From the NCBI GenBank assembly GCA_023511995.1, contig JAIMAL010000018.1:1-54450 (forward strand): 54,450 nucleotides of DNA. Reading direction: 5' to 3'. The first letter of the stretch is position 1, and every line of letters begins with the position of its first letter. The position numbers and the translations under genes are program-made. The stretch comes from Burkholderiales bacterium. GTDB taxonomy: Bacteria > Pseudomonadota > Gammaproteobacteria > Burkholderiales > Thiobacteraceae. The notes below the pieces were generated by a model. It had not been told where the DNA came from. It ran no database searches and saw only the letters and a program-made list of their open reading frames with translations. Shown here in pieces: positions 17,576-26,285 of the stretch.

Positions 17576-19015
17576 ATGCAGGCCGGAATCGAAGAGCAGA
17601 GCGCGCTCTACGAAAAACGCATCCCCATCTTTCCCCGTTCGGTGAAGGGCGCCTTCCGCCGTTTCAAGTGGGGCGTGCTCATTCTCGCCTACAGCGTCTA
17701 TTTCGGCCTGGTGTGGCTGCCCTGGCCGCGCCACGAAGGCCCTGCCCAGGCGGTGATGTTCGATCTGGCACACCGCAAGTTCTACCTCTTCGGCCTGGTG
17801 GTCTATCCCCAGGAGCTCATTCTCTGGCTGGGGATGTTGCTGTTCATCGCCGCCGCCCTTCTCTTTTTCGTCACCGCCCTGGTGGGACGGGCCTTTTGCG
17901 GCTATTTCTGCTTCCAGACCTTGTGGACGGATTTCTTCGTCTGGATCGAGCGACTGATCCAGGGGGAACGGCCGCAGCGGGTGCGGCTGTACAAACAGCC
18001 ATGGAACCGGGAGAAAATCCTCAAGGTGGGGGCGACCCATCTGGTGTGGCTGCTGGTGGCTTTCTGGACGGCCTTCACCTTCGCCGCCTATTTCACCTAT
18101 GCGCCGGAGCTTGTGCGTGATTTCTTCACCGGCGCGGCTCATCCGGCCGCCTATGGCACGGTGCTGATCCTCACCCTCACCACCTATGTCGCCGCGGGGC
18201 TCGGTCGGGAGCAGATTTGCATGTACGTCTGTCCCTACGCCCGCTTCCAGAGCGTGATGTACGATCCGGAAACCCTCGTCGTCACCTACGACGAAAAGCG
18301 CGGCGACGGCACCCTGGGCCGGGCGCCCCTGCGCCCCGGCGCGAAGACGCGGGAGGAGCGCCAGGCCAAGGGCTACGGCGATTGCATCGACTGCACCCTG
18401 TGCGTGCAGGTGTGTCCCGTGGGCATCGACATCCGCAATGGCTTGCAGTATCCCTGCATCTCCTGCGGCCTGTGCATCGATGCCTGCAACGGTGTGATGG
18501 ATTCCATCGGCTTTCCCCGCGGCTTGATCCGTTACGATTCCGAGGTCAACATCAAGTCGCCCCACCCCGGCAAACCCCATCTGCACTGGAAGCGACTGAA
18601 GGTCATCGGCTATGGACTGGCGGTGGTGGTGATGTCGGTGTTCCTCGCATTGTCCATTGCCAATCGCAGCGACCTGGAGCAGGCGGTGATCCAGGTGCGG
18701 CAACCCCTCTTCGTCGTGCTCTCCGATGGCCAGATCCGTAACCGCTACCAGATCCGCCTGGCCAACCGCGGCGATCACGAGGAGACCTACGTCCTCGGCG
18801 TGCGGGGCATTCCGGAGGAGGCGGCAGACTTCGGCAATTTCCGCCGGGTGACGGTGAAGCCGGGGCAAAGCCTGCTCGTCCAGGTTAGCGTCAAGCTGCC
18901 GCCGGAGATGGCGGCGCGGGTGGAATCCTTCGCCTTCACCATCACCCCGCAAAGCCGGCCCCATGAAGTGCATGAGAGCCCGGCGCGGTTCTACAGCCAG
19001 CACAGCGTGCAATGA
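17576..19015 (+). CDS. ccoG: Cytochrome oxidase accessory protein CcoG (FixG/RdxA)
   Basis: CcoG is a membrane iron-sulfur protein linked to copper reduction during cbb3 assembly. The 479-residue protein has about five helices and FCGYFCFQTLWTDFFVW. Two ferredoxin-like clusters are present: CIDCTLCVQVCPVGID and CISCGLCIDACNGVMD. A C-terminal periplasmic immunoglobulin-like domain (about 350-479) completes it. An earlier in-frame start is possible, but this ATG follows GAGGA. The gene ends in an ATGA overlap with the FixH-like gene. Confidence 0.95.
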   Translation: MQAGIEEQSALYEKRIPIFPRSVKGAFRRFKWGVLILAYSVYFGLVWLPWPRHEGPAQAVMFDLAHRKFYLFGLVVYPQELILWLGMLLFIAAALLFFVTALVGRAFCGYFCFQTLWTDFFVWIERLIQGERPQRVRLYKQPWNREKILKVGATHLVWLLVAFWTAFTFAAYFTYAPELVRDFFTGAAHPAAYGTVLILTLTTYVAAGLGREQICMYVCPYARFQSVMYDPETLVVTYDEKRGDGTLGRAPLRPGAKTREERQAKGYGDCIDCTLCVQVCPVGIDIRNGLQYPCISCGLCIDACNGVMDSIGFPRGLIRYDSEVNIKSPHPGKPHLHWKRLKVIGYGLAVVVMSVFLALSIANRSDLEQAVIQVRQPLFVVLSDGQIRNRYQIRLANRGDHEETYVLGVRGIPEEAADFGNFRRVTVKPGQSLLVQVSVKLPPEMAARVESFAFTITPQSRPHEVHESPARFYSQHSVQ

Positions 19016-19809
19016 GTTTCGTTGCAACCCTCTTCGGTGGCGTGGCGCTGGTGGTGGTGCTCTACCATCTGCTGCGTCTGCTGGGGCTTTCCAACTACTG
19101 GCGCGGCGTCATCAGCGGTGTGGTGCCCCTCCTGGGTTACGCCCTTTATGCGACGGGCAACTGGGCGGGCCTCGATGTGCTGGCCATCCACACCGCCGTC
19201 TATCTTTCCGCTGCCACGGCGCTCACCCTGATGAACCGCGGGGAGCGGGAGCAGGCCGCATCGCGTGCCCCCCTCCACTGGGCACCCAAGCTCTTCATCG
19301 GCTTTTTCCTCGTGGTACTGGCCCTCAACGCGGTGTTTCTCTATGTCGCAAGCCAGGGTCTGCCGCCGTGGCTAGCCCGCTGGCTTTTGCCGGGGGCGGA
19401 CCAGGGTGAGGTGCACACCGCCTTTCCCGGCGTGGTGCCCCACGGTGTGGAGGCGGCGAAGGAAATCGGCTCCGAACTCAGTGCCCGCCAGCGTCAGTTG
19501 CGCCTCGGCTGGCGGGTGGCGGTGGAGGGGCTGGAAGCCTTGGCCCGTGATGGCGCAGCCCAGGTGACGGTGGAAGCCCGCGAGCGCGACGGCTCCCCCC
19601 TGGAGGCGGCGCAGGTGGTGCTTAAGCTTCTGCGCCCGGCGCAGGCTGGAAGCGATCTCACGGTTACGCTCACCCCCGGCAAGCCCGGGACTTACACCGC
19701 CTGGGTGCGCCTTTCCGAGCCCGGGCGCTGGATCGCCGTGGTGCGTTTAAGCCGTGGCGGTGACCACTACCAGACGGAAAGTGAGCTGACGGTGGCGCGC
19801 GCGCCATGA
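19012..19809 (+). CDS. ccoH: FixH/CcoH-like protein with an N-terminal multi-helix membrane extension
   Basis: The C-terminal half (about residues 85-265) looks like FixH. It has one helix (KLFIGFFLVVLALNAVFLYVA), then a periplasmic domain with VTVEARERDGSPL, GKPGTYTAWVRL and GRWIAVVRL. FixH proteins are usually about 150-180 residues with a single helix. Here about 80 extra N-terminal residues form three or so further helices (ATLFGGVALVVVLYHLLRLL, ISGVVPLLGYALYATG, IHTAVYLSAATALTLM). The ATGA overlaps on both sides support this start and membership of ccoGHIS. Confidence 0.82.
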   Translation: MSFVATLFGGVALVVVLYHLLRLLGLSNYWRGVISGVVPLLGYALYATGNWAGLDVLAIHTAVYLSAATALTLMNRGEREQAASRAPLHWAPKLFIGFFLVVLALNAVFLYVASQGLPPWLARWLLPGADQGEVHTAFPGVVPHGVEAAKEIGSELSARQRQLRLGWRVAVEGLEALARDGAAQVTVEARERDGSPLEAAQVVLKLLRPAQAGSDLTVTLTPGKPGTYTAWVRLSEPGRWIAVVRLSRGGDHYQTESELTVARAP

Positions 19810-22211
19810 GCGGGGAGTGCTTCCACTGCGGGCAGCCGGTCCCTCCGGGTGTGGACCTGAAAGTGACGGTGGACGGCGCGCCCCGCGCCATGTGTTGCCG
19901 GGGCTGTCAGGCCGTGGCGGAGGCCATCGTCGCCAATCACCTGGAGGACTACTACCGCCACCGCACGGCGCCCCCGGCCACGCCCCAGGAGCTGGTTCCT
20001 GATGCCCTGCGGCAGCTTGCCGTCTACGACCACCCGGACATCCAGAAAAGCTTCGTCGTCGATGCCGGCGAACACTTGCGGGAGGCGGTGTTGATTCTGG
20101 AGGGCATCACCTGCGCCGCCTGCATCTGGCTCAATGAACGCCATCTCATGCAGTTGCCCGGCGTCAAGGGGGTGAACGTCAACTACGCCAGCCACCGGGC
20201 GCGCATCCTCTGGGATGAGCGGGAGATCAGCCTGTCCAAAATCCTCGCCGAGATCAGGCTTCTCGGTTACTCCGCCCATCCCTTCAGCGCCCACGCCGCC
20301 GATACCCTGCGCCGCGCGCGCCGCGCCAGCGACCTGCGCCGGCTGTTCGTGGCGGGGCTCGCCTCGGCGCAGGTGATGATGTTCGCCATCGCCCTCTACG
20401 CCGGCGCGTACTACTACGACATGGATCACGGCACCGCCCAGCTCATGCGCTGGGCGAGTCTCCTCCTCAGCATCCCGGTCGTGTTCTACTCGGCCATTCC
20501 CTTCTACCGTGGTGCCAGATCAGCGCTGAGGACCGGCCACCTCAACATGGACGTGCCGGTAACCCTGGCCGTGCTCGCCGGTTTTTTTGGCAGTGCCTGG
20601 GTGACCTGGCGGGGTGAGGGGGTGGTGTATTACGACACCATCACCATGTTCGTCTTCATTCTGCTGGCCTCCCGCTTTCTGGAACAGGGGGCGCGGGAAA
20701 AATCGGTGGAGGCGGCGGAAAACCTCCTCAAGCTCGCCCCCGCCATGGCCACCCGTCTGCGGGAGGAAAAGCCGGAAGTGGTGCCGGTGCTGGAGCTTGC
20801 CGTGGATGACCTGATCCTGGTGCGACCCGGCGAGGCGGTGGCCGCCGATGGCGTGGTCATCGAAGGGGAGAGCAGCACCGACGAGGCGCTGCTCACGGGG
20901 GAAAGCCGGCCCGTGCCCAAACGCCCCGGGGACGCCGTGATCGCCGGCTCCATCAACCTGGAAGGGCCCCTCAAGGTGCGGGTGACGGGCGTGGGGGAGA
21001 ACACGGTGCTCGCCGGCATCGTCCGCCTCCTGGATCGGGCGCAGGCGCAGAAACCCCGCCTGGCGATGCTCGCCGACCGGGTGGCCGCCTATTTCACCGC
21101 CTTCCTGCTGCTGCTTGCCCTCGCCACCGGCATCGGCTGGTATTGGGTGGACCCCGGGCGGGTGTTCGAGATCGTACTCGCCGTGCTGGTGGTGACCTGT
21201 CCCTGCGCGCTGTCCATCGCCGCCCCGGCGGCCATTGCCGCGGCGGCTTCCAGCCTCCTCAAACGGGGGATCCTCCTCACCCGTGGCCATGCCCTGGAGA
21301 CCCTGGCGCGCGTGGATCACGTGGTCCTGGACAAGACGGGAACCCTCACCCATGGCCGCCCCACCCTGGAACGGGTCATCCCCCTCGCCGGCATGGAGGC
21401 AGAGCAGGCCAAACTCCTTGCCGCAAGCCTCGAACAGGCCTCCGAGCATCCCCTCGCGGCGAGTTTCCTTGCCGCGGTGGAGGGGCGCGCCTGCCTTCCG
21501 GTGGCTCTGCCGCAGAACCTCCCCGGCCAGGGGGTGGCGGGCACCATTGGGGGGGTACGCTACACCCTCGGCAGCACCCGCCTGCTCAAGGAGACGCCCC
21601 AGCTGCCCCAGGCCGCGGATTGGCCGGCGGGTGCCACCGTGGTCTGGCTCGCGGTGGAGGGTAAGCCCTTGGCCGCCTTCGTCCTCGCCGACCGGCTGCG
21701 TCCCGAGGCAGGGGAGCTCATGGAAAGACTCAAGGCGCTGGGCGTGGGGGTGAGCATCCTGAGCGGGGACGACGAGGCCGCGGTGCGCCACGTGGCGGAG
21801 ACCCTGGGGGTGGCCGACTGGCATGCCCGTGCCCGGCCGGAAGACAAGCTCGCCAAGCTGCAGGCCCTGCAGGCCGCGGGGCGGGTGGTGGCCATGGTGG
21901 GCGACGGCGTGAACGATGCCCCCGTGCTGGCGGCCGCCCAGGTTTCCATCGCCATGGGCGGCGGCACCCAGGTGGCCCGGGCCAGCAGCGACATCGTGCT
22001 GCTGTCGGAAAACCTCCTCGACGTGGCGCGCGCCCTTGCCACCGGCCGGCGAGCCATCGCCATCATGAAGTCCAATTTCGCCTGGGCGGTGGGCTACAAT
22101 GTGCTGGCGCTGCCCTTTGCCGTCCTAGGCTATATCCCGCCGTGGCTTGCGGCCATCGGCATGTCGGCAAGCTCCCTCATCGTGGTCCTCAATGCGCTGC
22201 GTCTGCGCTGA
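19806..22211 (+). CDS. ccoI: Copper-translocating P-type ATPase CcoI (CtpA type)
   Basis: This 801-residue P1B-type ATPase should export copper for cbb3 oxidase assembly. N-terminal cysteines C5, C8, C30, C31 and C34 form an extra metal site typical of FixI/CcoI. A heavy-metal-associated domain follows with CAAC (C103, C106). Then come membrane helices, the ion motif CPC (465-467), the phosphorylation site DKTGT (D509), the SEHPLA motif and GDGVND (699-704). It is flanked by the FixH-like gene (ATGA overlap) and ccoS, which argues for oxidase-directed export rather than simple detoxification. Confidence 0.95.
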   Translation: MSGECFHCGQPVPPGVDLKVTVDGAPRAMCCRGCQAVAEAIVANHLEDYYRHRTAPPATPQELVPDALRQLAVYDHPDIQKSFVVDAGEHLREAVLILEGITCAACIWLNERHLMQLPGVKGVNVNYASHRARILWDEREISLSKILAEIRLLGYSAHPFSAHAADTLRRARRASDLRRLFVAGLASAQVMMFAIALYAGAYYYDMDHGTAQLMRWASLLLSIPVVFYSAIPFYRGARSALRTGHLNMDVPVTLAVLAGFFGSAWVTWRGEGVVYYDTITMFVFILLASRFLEQGAREKSVEAAENLLKLAPAMATRLREEKPEVVPVLELAVDDLILVRPGEAVAADGVVIEGESSTDEALLTGESRPVPKRPGDAVIAGSINLEGPLKVRVTGVGENTVLAGIVRLLDRAQAQKPRLAMLADRVAAYFTAFLLLLALATGIGWYWVDPGRVFEIVLAVLVVTCPCALSIAAPAAIAAAASSLLKRGILLTRGHALETLARVDHVVLDKTGTLTHGRPTLERVIPLAGMEAEQAKLLAASLEQASEHPLAASFLAAVEGRACLPVALPQNLPGQGVAGTIGGVRYTLGSTRLLKETPQLPQAADWPAGATVVWLAVEGKPLAAFVLADRLRPEAGELMERLKALGVGVSILSGDDEAAVRHVAETLGVADWHARARPEDKLAKLQALQAAGRVVAMVGDGVNDAPVLAAAQVSIAMGGGTQVARASSDIVLLSENLLDVARALATGRRAIAIMKSNFAWAVGYNVLALPFAVLGYIPPWLAAIGMSASSLIVVLNALRLR

Positions 22212-22256
22212 GCCCATCCGTTTTCGCCGGCCGTCCCGGGGCGGGGAAGTCGCGTC

Positions 22257-22463
22257 ATGAGCGGTATCCTCTTCTTCCTCATCGGCCTGTCTGGTCTCGT
22301 CTTCCTTGCCTTGGCCGTGGGCATCTGGTGGGCGGTGAAAAGCGGCCAGTTCGACGATCTGGAAGGACCCGCGCAGCGCATCCTCATGGACGATGACGAT
22401 CCCCTGATGCCCGGCCGCGGGCGGGGCAGCCGGGAGGAAGAACAATTGAAGGACGGCCCCTGA
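22257..22463 (+). CDS. ccoS: cbb3-type oxidase assembly protein CcoS
   Basis: CcoS is a small single-helix protein needed for cofactor insertion into the cbb3 oxidase. The 68-residue protein has one N-terminal helix and the conserved AVKSGQFDDLEGPAQRIL segment followed by MDDDDP. It ends the ccoGHIS genes. Confidence 0.93.
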   Translation: MSGILFFLIGLSGLVFLALAVGIWWAVKSGQFDDLEGPAQRILMDDDDPLMPGRGRGSREEEQLKDGP

Positions 22464-22498
22464 CAGGCTACAATGCGCGCCTGACAAGCGGAGCGATC

Positions 22499-22606
22499 AT
22501 GATCAAGACTATGTTTTCCAAAGAGAACCTGCCCCTCACCGTGGTGGTGATCCTGGTGGCGATGGGCTGGCTCTCCTTCCTTTCCGTGATTCTCGCCAAC
22601 CTCTGA
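22499..22606 (+). CDS. 35-residue single-helix membrane peptide
   Basis: The translation begins MIKTMFSKENLPLTVVVIL and continues VAMGWLSFLSVILANL, with a charged N-terminus and one membrane helix. GCGGAGCG lies before the ATG, and an intrinsic terminator follows 40 bases after the stop. I do not recognise a family. The position directly after ccoS suggests it is the last gene of the cbb3 assembly operon. Coding status is inferred from start, ribosome site, composition and terminator placement. Confidence 0.5.
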   Translation: MIKTMFSKENLPLTVVVILVAMGWLSFLSVILANL

Positions 22607-22642
22607 AGGGGCCGTGGGCCCCGGCCATCAAGCCGCGGACCA

Positions 22643-22679
22643 TAAAAAAAGCGCTGCCGGACCCGACAGCGCTCTTTTA
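22643..22679. terminator. Bidirectional intrinsic terminator
   Basis: AGCGCTG (22650-22656) pairs with CAGCGCT (22667-22673). A run of seven A lies on its left and a TTTT tract on its right. It can end both the plus-strand cbb3 assembly transcript and the convergent minus-strand rpoH transcript. Confidence 0.85.
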
Positions 22680-22696
22680 CTTTCCTTGAGGCGGCT

Positions 22697-23566
22697 TCAG
22701 CAGGTGGCGCTTTCACAGCCCTGGGCGACGATGGCCGCCTTCATTTTCTTTAGGGCCTTGGCCTCGATCTGGCGGATGCGTTCCGCCGACACCCCATATT
22801 CCGCCGCCAGTTCCTGCAGGGTGAGGGTGTTGTCCTCCCGCAGCCAGCGGGTCTCGATGATGCGGCGGCTGCGTTCATCCAGGCTCGCCAACGCCTGAGT
22901 GAGCCCCCGCTCACGGAGCAGCTCGCCTTCCTTGTATTCGAGCTGTCGGCCGGGTTCGGCGTCGGGGTCGGTGAGGTAGGCGATGGGGGCGAACCCCTGC
23001 TCCTCTTCATCGCCCAGGGGTTCCAGGGCCACGTCCCCGCCATCGAGACGGGTTTCCATTTCCACCACCTCTTCCGGTTTCACCCCCAGGTCCTTGGCGA
23101 TGGCCTCCACCTCCTTCGGCCCCAGGGTGCCCAGGCTCTGCTTCATGCTGCGCAGATTGAAGAAAAGCTTGCGCTGGGCCTTGGTGGTGGCGATTTTCAC
23201 CATGCGCCAGTTGCGCAGGATGAACTCGTGGATTTCCGCCTTGATCCAGTGGATGGCAAAGGACACCAGGCGCACTCCGCGGTCCGGATCGAAGCGCCGC
23301 ACCGCCTTCATGAGGCCCACGTTGCCTTCCTGGATGAGATCGGCCTGGGGCAGCCCATAGCCCGCATAACCGCGGGCGATGTTCACCACCACCCGCAGAT
23401 GGGACAGCACCAGGGTGCGGGCGGCCTCCAGATCATTGTGGTCCCGCAGCCGCCGTGCCAGCCGGTACTCCTCTTCCGCGCTCAGCACAGGGAAGGACTT
23501 GGTCGCCTGGATGTAGCTTTCCAGGCTGCCCACGGTTGGATTCGGCAAAGCGATTGCAGCGGTCAT
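22697..23566 (-). CDS. rpoH: RNA polymerase sigma factor RpoH (sigma32)
   Basis: RpoH directs transcription of heat-shock genes. The 289-residue sigma factor has region 2 (ARRLRDHNDLEAARTLVLSHLR, then DLIQEGNVGLMKAVRRFDP and VSFAIHWIKAEIHEFILRNW). The RpoH box QRKLFFNLR is specific to this family. Region 4 is present (LQELAAEYGVSAERIRQIEAKALKKMK). A strong GGGAGGGAA ribosome site precedes the ATG. The promoter region contains a CIRCE operator, so HrcA control is likely in addition to the usual translational and stability controls. It is convergent with the cbb3 assembly genes. Confidence 0.97.
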   Translation of the reverse strand: MTAAIALPNPTVGSLESYIQATKSFPVLSAEEEYRLARRLRDHNDLEAARTLVLSHLRVVVNIARGYAGYGLPQADLIQEGNVGLMKAVRRFDPDRGVRLVSFAIHWIKAEIHEFILRNWRMVKIATTKAQRKLFFNLRSMKQSLGTLGPKEVEAIAKDLGVKPEEVVEMETRLDGGDVALEPLGDEEEQGFAPIAYLTDPDAEPGRQLEYKEGELLRERGLTQALASLDERSRRIIETRWLREDNTLTLQELAAEYGVSAERIRQIEAKALKKMKAAIVAQGCESATC

Positions 23567-23595
23567 GATTTCCCTCCCAGAGAAGTGCTTTCAGT

Positions 23596-23622
23596 TTAGC
23601 ACTCGGCCCCTGAGAGTGCTAG
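23596..23622 (-). promoter_or_regulatory. CIRCE operator (HrcA binding site) upstream of rpoH
   Basis: On the plus strand the site reads TTAGCACTC, nine bases, GAGTGCTAG. The consensus is TTAGCACTC-N9-GAGTGCTAA, so 17 of 18 arm positions match and the spacer is exact. It lies 30 bases upstream of the rpoH start codon, where HrcA could block transcription. No hrcA gene is in the window. Confidence 0.92.
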
Positions 23623-23625
23623 TCG

Positions 23626-23641
23626 GGCGGAAAGTTCCGCC
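23626..23641. promoter_or_regulatory. Short palindrome next to the CIRCE site
   Basis: GGCGGAA and TTCCGCC form perfect 7-bp arms around AG, three bases from the CIRCE site on its promoter-distal side for rpoH. It could be a second regulator site or part of an upstream hairpin. No known operator is recognised. Confidence 0.35.
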
Positions 23642-23660
23642 ATGTGAAAACCCCGCTTCG

Positions 23661-23691
23661 ACCCAGATTGCCCCGAGGGGACAATCTGGGT
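23661..23691 (-). terminator. Hairpin directly after ftsX, probable terminator
   Basis: ACCCAGATTG (23661-23670) pairs with CAATCTGGGT (23682-23691). The inner CCCC-GA-GGGG extends the stem to about 14 pairs with one bulged A. It abuts the ftsX stop codon. On the minus strand the nearest T-run (TTTT) comes about 11 bases after the stem, so termination efficiency is uncertain. Its arms share the ACCCAGATT core with the ends of the 239-bp repeat elements of this window. Confidence 0.5.
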
Positions 23692-24578
23692 TCAATGGCG
23701 GTGGAGGTGAAGGGTGGCGGCAAGCCAGGCCCCCAGCCAGCCCAGTCCCGCGGAAAGGGCGGTCAAGGTACCCGCCTCCCGCCAGCCGAGGCCCTCAAGG
23801 CGGAAATCCGAGCCGTAAGCGGCGGCAAGGGCCTCCACCCGGCCGTTGAGGGAGAGTACCGCCACTGCCAAGAGGGCCAGGGCGAGCAGCGCCCCCAGCA
23901 GGCCCTGGAGGGTGCCCAGATAGAGGAAGGGGCGGCGTACGAAGCCATCGGTGGCGCCCAGAAGCCGGCTCACCTCGATTTCCTCCCGGTGGGCGAGGAC
24001 CTGCAGGCGGATGGTGTTGAAGCTCACCGCCACCAGGGCGGTGGCAAGCAGCCCGGCCAGTACCAGGACGAAATCCCGCCCCAGGGCAAGCCAGGCCGCA
24101 AGCCGCTCCGCCCAAGCGGAATCCAAGGTGGCGCGGGCCACCCCCGGCAGCCGCGCCAGCTCCTGGCGCAGGGCTTCCAGAGCCTGGGGATCGGTGCTTT
24201 TCGGGGTGAGCAGGAAGGCATCGGGAAGGGGATTGCGGCCCAGGGTGGCCACCACGTCCTTCAAGCCGGCACGGCTTGCTAGGCCGGCGAGGGCCTCGTC
24301 GCGGCCGACGAAGCGCACCCCGGCGAGGTCCCGCCGCGCGCCCAGGAGGCCCGCAAGCTCCCCCCTTTTCGCCGAATCGCTGAGAAAGAGGGTGATTTCC
24401 GGTTTGGCCGGCAACCGCGCCGCCAGCCGGCCCACATTGTCCAGGGTGAGGTAGAGGCTTGCCGGCAGGGCGAGGGCGACCCCGATCACCAGCACCGTGA
24501 GAAGTGTAGCCACGGGGCTGTCCCCCAGCCGCGCCAGGGTGAGGGAGAGGGCGGCGCGCTGATGGGCAAGCCAGGTCC

Positions 24579-24582
<4 letters not shown>
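23692..24582 (-). CDS. ftsX: Cell division protein FtsX (permease-like)
   Basis: FtsX works with FtsE at the division septum to control peptidoglycan hydrolases. The 296-residue protein has an N-terminal cytoplasmic stretch, a first helix (about 22-45) and a periplasmic domain. Three helices follow in the FtsX-like permease domain (FVLVLAGLLATALVAVSFNTIRL, then EEIEVSRLLGATDGFVRRPFLYLG). The start overlaps the ftsE stop in ATGA. It is the last gene of ftsY-ftsE-ftsX. Confidence 0.95.
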
Positions 24583-25228
<646 letters not shown>

Positions 25229-25232
<4 letters not shown>

Positions 25233-26197
25233 GCGAAGAGCGCTTCCACGAACTCCCGGGCGCGGAAGGGTTGGAGGTCTTCCTTGCCTTCGCCCACGCC
25301 GATGAAACGCACCGGCACCGGCCGCGTCGTGGCAATGGCGGCCAGCACCCCACCCTTCGCCGTGCCATCGAGCTTGGTCACCACCAGGCCGGTGAGTCCC
25401 AAAGCGTCGTCAAAGGCCTTGACCTGGGCCAGGGCGTTCTGCCCGGTGTTGGCATCCAGGACCAGGAGAATCTCGTGGGGTGCGCCCGGCTCAGCCTTGT
25501 CGATGACCCGTTTCACCTTCTTGAGCTCCTCCATGAGATGGAGCTGGGTGGGCAGCCGCCCGGCGGTATCCGCCAGCACCACGTCGATGCCCCGGGCCTT
25601 CGCCGCCTGGATGGCATCGTAGATGACGGCCGCCGAGTCGCCCTTCTCCTGGGCGATGACGGTGACCCCATTGCGTTCCCCCCAGACCAGGAGCTGCTCC
25701 CGCGCCGCGGCGCGGAAGGTGTCACCGGCGGCAAAGAGCACGCTTTTGCCATGCGCCTTGAACCAATGGGCGAGCTTGCCGAGGGTGGTGGTTTTGCCCG
25801 CTCCGTTCACCCCCACCATCATGATGACGAAGGGGCGGTGACCGGAAACCTCGAGCGGTTTTTCCAAGGGGCTGAGAAGCTCCGCCATGGCTTCGAGGAG
25901 GGCGTCCTTGAGCGCCTGCGGGTCGGTGAGGCGGTCCCGCTTCGCCCGTGCCCGCAGGGCATCAAGGAGACGCTGGGTGGCCGTCACCCCCACGTCGGCG
26001 GTGAGCAGAATGGTCTCCAGCTCCTCATAGAGGGCCTCGTCGATTTTGCCGTGGCGGCCAAAGAGGGCGGCGAGGGGCGCGCCCAGGGCCTGCCGGGTGC
26101 GGGCAAGCCCGTTTTTGAGCCGCTCGCGCCAGCTCATGGGGGCCTGCGCTTGCGTCGTGGGTTCCTGCTCGGATTTGGACTTGAAGAAACCAAACAT
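25229..26197 (-). CDS. ftsY: Signal recognition particle receptor FtsY
   Basis: FtsY is the GTPase that docks SRP-ribosome complexes at the membrane. The 322-residue protein begins MFGFFKSKSEQEP with a short acidic A-domain. The N domain (about 20-100) and G domain follow, with GVNGAGKTTTLGKLA, the DTAGRLPTQ motif, TKLDGTAKGG and a C-terminal FIGVGEGKEDLQPF. I prefer this ATG over one eleven codons upstream because it starts the conserved FGFFK motif. It heads the ftsYEX operon. Confidence 0.96.
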
Positions 26198-26285
26198 GGG
26201 AAAGCCGGTCGGATGGATGGCCGCGCCCAAGCGCGGAAGATGGCGTCGATTATACTATCCAGCTCATTCTTCCCCAGGAAAAACG

